Assembly (NCBI GenBank): GCA_025655595.1
Contig: JAHXIO010000006.1
Span: 558,001 to 622,000, forward strand
Origin: Candidatus Thiodiazotropha sp. (ex Monitilora ramsayi)
GTDB lineage: Bacteria > Pseudomonadota > Gammaproteobacteria > Chromatiales > Chromatiaceae
Direction: 5' to 3'
DNA: 64,000 bases
Each line of letters begins with the position of its first letter. The stretch's first letter is position 1. The notes below the pieces were generated by a model. The model was not told the DNA's origin, searched no databases, and was given only the letters and a program-made list of their open reading frames with translations. Below, piece by piece: positions 8,214 through 14,475 of this stretch. The translations under genes and the position numbers were made by a program.

Positions 8214-9338
8214 ATGGAAAAGCGATTAGCTCTGGAAACACTGTCCGACGCAATGGAAAGGGTAGGCCTCAGTGGCGCTACGCTTGCGCGTGAGCTTGGC
8301 GTTTCCCGCGAAACAGCCTCAAAGTGGCTAAACGGAAAAAGCTTCCCAAGACCAGATAAGCTTCTTAGGCTTGCTCTTCTTACCGAACTACGTCTGAGTG
8401 AACTAGTAGTACGTGGATCACCTGAGTCCGAGCCGGTGATCGCATTTCGCAAGCGCGCTGGCTCTAAGACGACCGAAAAGCACGTTGCCCACGCGAAAGA
8501 GATGGGGCTGTTGCTTAAGCCGCTGGTCTCCTACCTGCCATTCGACGAATTCATCCGACCTTCTACCCTGAAGAAACCTTCGACTGATTACGATTATGTT
8601 CAGCGCCTTGTTGCTCAAGTGCGAGAGAACGTAGGTATCACTGCGACAGAAGCGCTTGATTATCGACATCTAATCAAGCGGTTCAGTGATACGCAGACGG
8701 TGCTGATCCCCGTGCTATGGGGCAAAAAGGGGCACCATGAAAACGCCCTTCATATCTTTTTGCCTGATTCAGAAACAACTTGGGTGTATCTTAATCTTGA
8801 TGTCGAGGTTCACGACTTCAAGTTTTGGATGGCGCATGAGCTTGGCCACGTACTTGCTCCACAGTTAGTGGGGAATGATGGAGAAGACTTTGCTGACGCA
8901 TTTGCCGGGGCGCTCCTGTTTCCTAAACCGCTTGCCAGACAAGGATATAATCTTATTGCCAAAGCCAAGAATGACGGGCATCGAGTCAACCGAATCAAGA
9001 ATATCGCCGAGGAGCACCTGATCTCTCCAATTACCGTTTATTACGAGGTAAATCATTATGCGAAAAGTCAGGGGCTTAGTCCTGTAAATCTTGGTAACGG
9101 AATCTTTGGAGCCGCGAAGAACCTGAGCAAGGAGTACTTTAGTGTGAGTGAGGCTATCTTCGGTCAGGAAGGGGCGATAGCAAAGGACTACGTAGCGTTT
9201 GCAGAAGAGCTGCAGAGCCCTTTTTTTGATGCACTGGGCTCATACCTACGAGATACCAAGAAGGGGCCTGGTTACGTGCAATCTGTGCTGGATATCCCGC
9301 TCATGGATGCTCGTGAGATCCATACTGAGCTCGTATGA
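8214..9338 (+). CDS. XRE-ImmA/IrrE metallopeptidase protein (antitoxin-like)
   Basis: The 374-residue protein joins an N-terminal XRE helix-turn-helix (GATLARELGVSRETASKWLN) to an ImmA/IrrE-type zinc peptidase domain. The zinc site is HELGH at about residues 208-212, with a downstream EDFADAFAGALLFP supplying the third ligand. Such proteins act as repressors or antitoxins, or cleave a phage-type repressor after DNA damage. The next gene is a PIN-like protein 69 bases downstream, so a toxin-antitoxin pair is likely. ATG 8214 is the first ATG of the frame; no clear Shine-Dalgarno sequence is visible, and a TTG at 8184 is also open. It is the first gene inside the left end of the element. Confidence 0.85.
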   Translation: MEKRLALETLSDAMERVGLSGATLARELGVSRETASKWLNGKSFPRPDKLLRLALLTELRLSELVVRGSPESEPVIAFRKRAGSKTTEKHVAHAKEMGLLLKPLVSYLPFDEFIRPSTLKKPSTDYDYVQRLVAQVRENVGITATEALDYRHLIKRFSDTQTVLIPVLWGKKGHHENALHIFLPDSETTWVYLNLDVEVHDFKFWMAHELGHVLAPQLVGNDGEDFADAFAGALLFPKPLARQGYNLIAKAKNDGHRVNRIKNIAEEHLISPITVYYEVNHYAKSQGLSPVNLGNGIFGAAKNLSKEYFSVSEAIFGQEGAIAKDYVAFAEELQSPFFDALGSYLRDTKKGPGYVQSVLDIPLMDAREIHTELV

Positions 9339-9407
9339 GGACAGGAACACGAGAGCTGTGATGCCGATATGCCGACGGAATGGTAAATAGGATGTGAGGA
9401 CGGCTCA

Positions 9408-9974
9408 GTGGCTCAGTCGAAAATACTTTTGGACTCGAACACCTATTTTCGGTTAGCCAAAAGCATACACCCGCTTCTATTCTGTCCGTTTGGTAGAAAA
9501 GAGTACTGTTTATACGTTGCCAAGGAGTTGGATGACGAGTACTGCCGTAGTCCGCGGCTACGAACGAAGTTCGCCTGGGTCGATGATGCTGAATTTCGTG
9601 AGAACCGTAAGCAGCGTTTGACACTTTCCAGGTCCCAGCGGAATACAGAGCTTCCAACCGTTTACGAGTTCCTCTGGGATCAAGCCATCAACTCCGAGCT
9701 GGGTGTATCGCGGGTCGATGTAACAGTCCTTGCTTATGGCTACGTGTTGAACATTCCGGTCATCACGGATGACCGCGACATGCAAGCGCTGGCACAAGAG
9801 TATGGCGTTGAGGTGTGGACAACACTTGAGCTACTGCATCTGATGCTAGAAGAGAGTCGCATCGACATGTCGAAGATCCGCCAGATCGCTGGATTCTGGG
9901 GTTATGAGCAAGACCTGCCGGCAGACTTCGTTCAGGATTATTCGCGATTGTTTGGAGAATCGCCTCCGGTATGA
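9408..9974 (+). CDS. PIN-like domain protein, probable toxin partner
   Basis: This 188-residue protein begins with the PIN-type strand KILLDSNTYFRLAKSI, whose Asp is at residue 9. It has Asp104 in the helix VDVTVLAYG and NIPVITDDRDMQALA, supplying the C-terminal acidic residues. These match the acidic metal site of PIN ribonucleases, and the sequence resembles the DUF4411 branch. DUF4411-like proteins are known next to XRE-ImmA/IrrE genes, as here. The start is GTG with GAGGA seven bases upstream. Substrate RNA is unknown. A hairpin at 10001-10023 follows the stop. Confidence 0.78.
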   Translation: MAQSKILLDSNTYFRLAKSIHPLLFCPFGRKEYCLYVAKELDDEYCRSPRLRTKFAWVDDAEFRENRKQRLTLSRSQRNTELPTVYEFLWDQAINSELGVSRVDVTVLAYGYVLNIPVITDDRDMQALAQEYGVEVWTTLELLHLMLEESRIDMSKIRQIAGFWGYEQDLPADFVQDYSRLFGESPPV

Positions 9975-10000
9975 GGTCAAGCAATAGTATTTTTCTCGCC

Positions 10001-10023
10001 ACAGGCTCACATGGTGAGCTTGT
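10001..10023 (+). terminator. hairpin after the PIN-like gene
   Basis: ACAGGCTCAC and GTGAGCTTGT pair over ten positions, with one G-T pair, around an ATG loop. The hairpin starts 27 bases after the stop codon of the PIN-like gene. A true T-run is missing, so it may be a weak or Rho-aided terminator, or simply protect the mRNA 3' end. Confidence 0.45.
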
Positions 10024-10110
10024 GCCCTAATTATAATTCTCAGCAAGAAAATGAATATGCTATCAGGATTGAGCTGTACCTGAGGATCAGTGTTGTAAGG
10101 AGTGTTGAAT

Positions 10111-10956
10111 ATGGATGAATCGTATATAAATAATCTGTTCGGTAAATTATATAAACTTGGAAGTAAATCTGTTTCGTTCAAAGAGCCATATCAGTTGTAT
10201 ATGATTGGTTGGGGTGGTTGCATTTTTGCTCTTTTGTTTTCTCTGATAGCAAATATATATCCTGAAAAACTGTACCCAGTAGTTTTGGCTATAGCGTTAA
10301 TTTCAAGTTTGTTTATTTTGCTCGGTTTTGTTGTTGATATATTTAATGTCGCTCAGCGTCTTTGGTCGACCATAATTGGGAAGTCATTTCTTGGTCTGAT
10401 AGCTACAGCTGTTATTCAATTGTCATATCTCCTTTCAAAGCACGAGGTTAACAACTTAACGGGCCTTCCTGCGATGTACCTGGTGGATTCAGTGTCAATT
10501 TTCACAGTTGTGTTAATGCCTCTGGTGATATGTGCGTTTTTTGCGTTATTTCTTGTGATGTATTTGATTGCGTATCTCCCTGTGTTCGTTTCAACATCTT
10601 TATTCAACAGGTTATTTGTAGAAAATATCATTTCAAGGCTAAGTGATAAGACTGATGATAAACAGAAGAAATCTCACGGATTTGAGGCGGTAATGTCAGG
10701 GCGCTTTGCTGGGGCATACATATCACTTGCCCTGATTGGTATATCAGTGGTTTATTACACGCAGATCTTCGCTGGTATTCATGAATATAAAAAAGAAGCT
10801 ATTGCGTACGTAGACTATTATCAAAATAGTTATTGCGATAATGTTGGAATGGGTGAGCGATACTTGCCACTGAAAAGAGACTTGATATCAGTCGCGAGAA
10901 GATCTAGCGATGGTTGGACTTTTTCGATTAGAAAATGTTCAAATTTAGTTGATTAA
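10111..10956 (+). CDS. multi-pass membrane protein, unknown
   Basis: This 281-residue protein has about five predicted membrane segments: near residues 30-50, 55-75, 85-105, 130-165 and 200-220. It ends in a 50-residue soluble tail containing two Cys. The start ATG 10111 follows AAGGAG with normal spacing. Codon use is AT-rich compared with the chromosome, which fits acquired DNA. I do not recognise the family. It lies between the TA-like pair and a minus-strand cluster of small genes and shares no operon with either. Confidence 0.65.
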   Translation: MDESYINNLFGKLYKLGSKSVSFKEPYQLYMIGWGGCIFALLFSLIANIYPEKLYPVVLAIALISSLFILLGFVVDIFNVAQRLWSTIIGKSFLGLIATAVIQLSYLLSKHEVNNLTGLPAMYLVDSVSIFTVVLMPLVICAFFALFLVMYLIAYLPVFVSTSLFNRLFVENIISRLSDKTDDKQKKSHGFEAVMSGRFAGAYISLALIGISVVYYTQIFAGIHEYKKEAIAYVDYYQNSYCDNVGMGERYLPLKRDLISVARRSSDGWTFSIRKCSNLVD

Positions 10957-10992
10957 CATCATAGCGAATATTGTTGTGTACTTGAAGTTTGA

Positions 10993-11328
10993 TCATGAAG
11001 TAAAAGGTGTTGCCATTGTGTGGGTCGTCTTAGTGTGAGGAATTTGTTCTTTTTCTAATACGTCTTCCCAGAATTTGCGCACGCCGTACAAAAAGTGTCC
11101 AAGCTGATATTCACTATTTTCGGTAACGATTCTTATATCAATTGAATCTGCCCATCTGATTTTAGGGCTACCGTCAGGATATGCGCTGACGCACTTTAGT
11201 TTAATTTGGCTTGATCTGAGCTGTTGTGTGATGGTCGTTCTCTTCTTGAATGAGCCTCTATATATTAGTGAAATGGCTAACTTCCTCGCCCATTTTTCAT
11301 CTTCTCTGGCATAGCTAATAAACGGCAT
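10993..11328 (-). CDS. hypothetical protein with a TIR-like N-terminus
   Basis: The 111-residue protein opens with FISYAREDEKWARKLA, which looks like the first strand and helix of a bacterial TIR domain. The rest does not continue as TIR; it is basic and then ends in a helix (VRKFWEDVLEKEQIPHT). It may be a remnant of a TIR gene, or the likeness may be chance. It is third in a minus-strand run of small genes, 14 bases after the gene at 11343-11597. Confidence 0.5.
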   Translation of the reverse strand: MPFISYAREDEKWARKLAISLIYRGSFKKRTTITQQLRSSQIKLKCVSAYPDGSPKIRWADSIDIRIVTENSEYQLGHFLYGVRKFWEDVLEKEQIPHTKTTHTMATPFTS

Positions 11329-11342
11329 TCCCTAAATACGAT

Positions 11343-11597
11343 TCAGATTATCTTTATAAAGCGGACAGGTGGGCTTAACTTGGCATGATCAGGTGCCTGC
11401 TCAGGTACTGTCGATACTTTAAAACCGTTATTAGCTGCCCACTCTTTCAATGCGTGATGATCTATTACCTTATAATCAAATGAATCAGGATGGGGATCAT
11501 CGGATGGGAACAGTCGTGCAATATTCCAATATGGGATTACAACATCAGTTCCACCATTCTCTTCGATAGCGATTAGTAGCTTATCCTCATTACTCAT
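11343..11597 (-). CDS. hypothetical protein
   Basis: This is an 84-residue protein of unknown function starting MSNEDKLLIAIEENGG. The start at 11597 has GGGAG eight bases upstream; an in-frame ATG five codons earlier sits on that site. No membrane segment or known motif is seen. It lies between the 59-residue membrane protein gene and the TIR-like gene on the same strand, probably in one transcript. Confidence 0.55.
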   Translation of the reverse strand: MSNEDKLLIAIEENGGTDVVIPYWNIARLFPSDDPHPDSFDYKVIDHHALKEWAANNGFKVSTVPEQAPDHAKLSPPVRFIKII

Positions 11598-11644
11598 TTG
11601 TATAACTCCCATAATCTGATTCGTATTTACTTAATTCATGAGGG

Positions 11645-11824
11645 CTAGCGCGGCTTTTCTATAGAGTCTTTGAACTTCAACACCCGCTCATCACTCATAT
11701 CTTTAGTAAGCTCAGGTAGTAACTGTCGTAATTGCTTAACTTTTCGCTCTTCAACAAGCTTCCCGATAAAATAGATCACGCCATAAAAGCCTATGCCTAC
11801 AAGAATTAGCATAAGAATATCCAT
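11645..11824 (-). CDS. 59-residue membrane protein (copy 1)
   Basis: This short gene encodes one N-terminal membrane segment (LMLILVGIGFYGVIYFIG) followed by a charged helix (ERKVKQLRQLLPELTKDM). A clear relative of the same length lies at 35770-35949 on the other strand, with about 35 of 59 residues identical. The conserved parts are GIGFYxVIYFxGKL, ExRKVK and PELTKxMxDExVLK. Selection on the protein is therefore likely, because the DNA has diverged while frame and length are kept. AAAGGACAT precedes the start. The function is unknown. Confidence 0.7.
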   Translation of the reverse strand: MDILMLILVGIGFYGVIYFIGKLVEERKVKQLRQLLPELTKDMSDERVLKFKDSIEKPR

Positions 11825-11919
11825 GATATGTCCTTTACGCTGTTCGGCTTGCCCTCTGCCCTAGATGAACATCGTCCGGGACCTGGCGCCTCTGCTACCA
11901 GAGCACAGGCCAGCGATAA

Positions 11920-12031
11920 TGGTGGCGGCGATGGGACTTGAACCCACTACCTCTCTGCCCATATCATAAGGGTGCCACCCATTATGATCTGTCGAAAGCA
12001 AGAGCGCTCTATCCGAGTGAGCTACGCCGCG
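11920..12031 (-). tRNA. tRNA-like gene with an enlarged anticodon arm
   Basis: On the minus strand this has a tRNA-like acceptor (CGCGGCG against CGCCGCC, first pair mismatched), U8-A9, a perfect D stem GCTC/GAGC, a T arm GTGGG-TTCAAGT-CCCAT and an encoded ACCA end. Between the D and T arms are about 60 bases instead of the normal 22-25. CTCTTGC can pair with GCAGAGAG as a long stem with one bulge. Inside it sits a near-perfect hairpin, ATCATAA-t-GGGT...ACCC-TTATGAT. No standard seven-base anticodon loop is evident. It may be a decayed tRNA, a tRNA with an insertion or a tRNA mimic. It starts only six bases after the stop of the HTH gene. Confidence 0.6.
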
Positions 12032-12037
12032 CAATCT

Positions 12038-12535
12038 CTACGTCTCCTTACCCCCCTCGACCGCCTTTAACACTGGACGCCTCCGTCTCTTGCGTGCGGC
12101 CTCGGCGGATTTTCTCTCCTCAATACCCTCCAGTTTTTCCTGGGCATAGGGTTCAACCTCTGCAATTAGGCCATCAAAGTGATACCTGTTCGTATTATTC
12201 CCTTTGTTTTTGTCGGTGCGATACTCCCGCCTGATAAATCCGGCTGCCTCCAATCCAGCAATGCGGCGCTGGACAGTGCGAGGCGTGACGCCAAGCGCAT
12301 CAGCAATGGTCTTTTTGGAAGGATGCGGTTTATTTTCCGCTTCCCACCAGTAGGTAGACAGGTACAGGATGAGATTCACATCCAGGGAATCCAAGCCAAG
12401 CGCCTGCTGTTTTTCGAGAATGATGCTCGGAAAAGCGGTCCATCCAGAGTCCATGAGGGGTTTACCCCATTTTTTCTCGTTGGTGCAGACCGCTTTAACG
12501 GCTTGTGATTTCCGCTTTTCTGCTACTGTGGCCAT
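12038..12535 (-). CDS. helix-turn-helix protein, replication-initiator-like
   Basis: This is a 165-residue protein from MATVAEKRKSQ. The region SKKTIADALGVTPRTVQRRIAGLEAAGFIRREYR is a winged helix-turn-helix of the kind found in phage and plasmid replication or partition regulators (HTH_36 type). A strongly basic tail (AEAARKRRRRPVLK) follows. The frame can be opened further upstream to 12652, but that part looks non-coding. The tRNA-like gene follows immediately on the same strand, so the two may be co-transcribed. Confidence 0.7.
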   Translation of the reverse strand: MATVAEKRKSQAVKAVCTNEKKWGKPLMDSGWTAFPSIILEKQQALGLDSLDVNLILYLSTYWWEAENKPHPSKKTIADALGVTPRTVQRRIAGLEAAGFIRREYRTDKNKGNNTNRYHFDGLIAEVEPYAQEKLEGIEERKSAEAARKRRRRPVLKAVEGGKET

Positions 12536-13007
12536 GACTAAAAACCAAAATGTTGTTGAACCAGTAGTGGCTATTGTGGGGGCTAACTGCGCAGAATTCA
12601 AAGAACCCAGGGAGACACGGATGTCGCCCGGTTGCGTCATGAATGTCGCCACATGGGGAGTAGGAGAGTTCGCCTGTCCTAGCGACTAGGGTGTCTCTCA
12701 AAGCATATTCACCGATCAACCATATTCATGGAACTGAAGCAGACTCACGGAATAGACTCTATAGATAATTTCAGGGTGAGGACACCAGCGTCTCCCCTAT
12801 CCTGACGCGGATGGGTCACAACCAGCCGTGCCGTAGGCCAGGGACAGTAACCCGGGCAGTCACGACAACAGGAACGCTTCTAGTGCAATCTGGGGAATAT
12901 TGGGCGCATGAGTGGCTCAGATTTCACGCTGCGCACCCAAATTAGCCTTACTGGCCACCTGGCAAGCTACTCTAATCTGAATCACCTGGTTTGGGGGTAT
13001 AGCCGGT
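12536..13007. other. long intergenic region, no gene seen
   Basis: About 470 bases lie between the HTH gene and the end of the TerB-helicase-channel operon. It is GC-rich compared with the flanking accessory genes. GGGCGCA (12903 on) and TGCGCACCC (12932 on) could pair, but there is no T-run, CCA end or open frame with support. It may hold the promoter of the HTH gene or an unknown RNA. Confidence 0.35.
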
Positions 13008-13619
13008 TTACTGAATATTTCCACATATTACCCAATGTGCTTCGGTGATGATTGAAAGAGGGACGCCTGCGTTCCGATATTCCATTGCCTTTTCAATTTT
13101 TCGACCATAGGACTCGTGGGCCCAACTATCTGTCACGTAGGTTCCCAACACCAGATAATCTAGTTTCTGTGTTACCCCTTTTGCATTAACACCACCCAAA
13201 GATTCCACGGCTTTCTGGCACTGCTTGCGGGTTCCATAAGCACAAGTACCCGTGAAGAGAAATAATCGTCCTTCAAAAGCGACATCTGGAAGTGGATCAT
13301 CCACCGGTAGGGTTGAGGTTTTCGCCAACTCGCCGGGGATCGATGGTTCGCCTGTGAAACGGTGCAGCAAGCCTAGTAGTTCCAGTGACTCCTCTGAGTC
13401 TAGAAAGCCGTCAGCCAACATGGCATCGACTTTCGCGAGTAGGTTCAAAATGATGGGGTTGTCACTGGCCTGGCTGTTCTGAATCAACCAAGTCTGAAGG
13501 AACTCAGCCTCGCTTTGGTCGACCTTGCCATCGGCAACAAGGCCTTTGCTCAGTCCGATCAGCGTGTCAATCTGCCTGTCTTGAATGTCTTTACGATTAA
13601 ATTTGGTGAAAATATCCAT
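13008..13619 (-). CDS. TerB-like / BRCT domain protein
   Basis: The 203-residue protein has two parts. Residues 15-90 look like a TerB-type helical bundle (GLVADGKVDQSEAEFLQTWL and ADGFLDSEESLELL). Residues 115-203 are a BRCT domain (GRLFLFTGTCAYGTRKQCQ, then KLDYLVLGTYV and the typical Trp near the end). BRCT domains bind DNA ends, phosphopeptides or other BRCT proteins, and are found in bacterial NAD-dependent DNA ligase. It is the last gene of the minus-strand run from 20375, 22 bases after the K+ channel gene. A second TerB-like fold in the run suggests it belongs to the same system. Confidence 0.8.
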   Translation of the reverse strand: MDIFTKFNRKDIQDRQIDTLIGLSKGLVADGKVDQSEAEFLQTWLIQNSQASDNPIILNLLAKVDAMLADGFLDSEESLELLGLLHRFTGEPSIPGELAKTSTLPVDDPLPDVAFEGRLFLFTGTCAYGTRKQCQKAVESLGGVNAKGVTQKLDYLVLGTYVTDSWAHESYGRKIEKAMEYRNAGVPLSIITEAHWVICGNIQ

Positions 13620-13641
13620 CTTATATTATCTCCGTGAGGTC

Positions 13642-14475
13642 TTAGGGATGTGTCCTATCCTTGTCAATGGCCTTACCGCAGTGAGGACAGTGGGATGGAT
13701 ACGTGTTCGAGTCATCCTCTTTTTCTTCGATAAACCCTGCAGCAATGATTCCTGCCGGTAAAGCAAAAAGCCCAATGCCGAAGATTGCGATGAAGGCACC
13801 AAGTAACTTACCTATTCCTGTTACTGGTGTGACATCTCCATAACCAACAGTGGTCAATGTAGCAACAGCCCACCACATGGTTGCAGGTATGCTCGAAAAT
13901 GCCTCCGGCTGGTGTTCATTTTCAACAACATACATCAACGACGAGGCGAGGATTAACATCACGAACATCAGTATGAGAGAGATAGCTAGCTCGTGTCTCT
14001 TTCGCCTGACAACGCTAGCCATCAGTTGGAGAGCCTTGGAGTAGTGTCCCAATTTGGCAATTCGGGCGATGCGTGCCAACCGAACCACTCGCAACGCTCG
14101 TAGATCAATGCCTCCCCACGTTAAAAGACTGGGTAAAATCGCGAATAGATCCACAAGGGCTAAGGGAGTGAGAGCAAACCGAAATCGGCCGCTTACCGGA
14201 TGGCGGTAAGCTGGTAAGCTTGTACAGGCCCAGAGTCTCAGCACATACTCTATGGTGAAGACAGCCACCGAGAACACCTCGAAAGTATCAAACCAGGGCT
14301 TATAGGCTCTGTATATCCCCTCTACGCTATCGAGGATTACCGCCAAGACATTCAGTGTGATTAACCCAACGAGAAAAGCCGTGACCATCCGACTGGCCTT
14401 GTTTGTCGTGTCTCCACTTAAAAGGTGTTGGACTTGGTCGCGAGTCATATCAGTAATTTCAAAGGTAGGAGGCAA
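13642..14475 (-). CDS. voltage-gated potassium channel protein
   Basis: This 277-residue protein is a six-segment Kv-type channel. Segments S1-S3 span residues 30-115, and S4 is RALRVVRLARIARIAK (127-141), with regularly spaced Arg. The pore filter TVGYGD is at 209-214, and S6 ends near 248. A cytosolic tail carries CPHC and could form half of a zinc site. The gene start overlaps the end of the helicase gene by 17 bases, so translation is probably coupled. That placement inside a putative defence operon suggests an ion-flux effector, but a passenger channel gene is possible. A later start, MTRDQVQ at 14448, is also open. Confidence 0.92.
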   Translation of the reverse strand: MPPTFEITDMTRDQVQHLLSGDTTNKASRMVTAFLVGLITLNVLAVILDSVEGIYRAYKPWFDTFEVFSVAVFTIEYVLRLWACTSLPAYRHPVSGRFRFALTPLALVDLFAILPSLLTWGGIDLRALRVVRLARIARIAKLGHYSKALQLMASVVRRKRHELAISLILMFVMLILASSLMYVVENEHQPEAFSSIPATMWWAVATLTTVGYGDVTPVTGIGKLLGAFIAIFGIGLFALPAGIIAAGFIEEKEDDSNTYPSHCPHCGKAIDKDRTHP

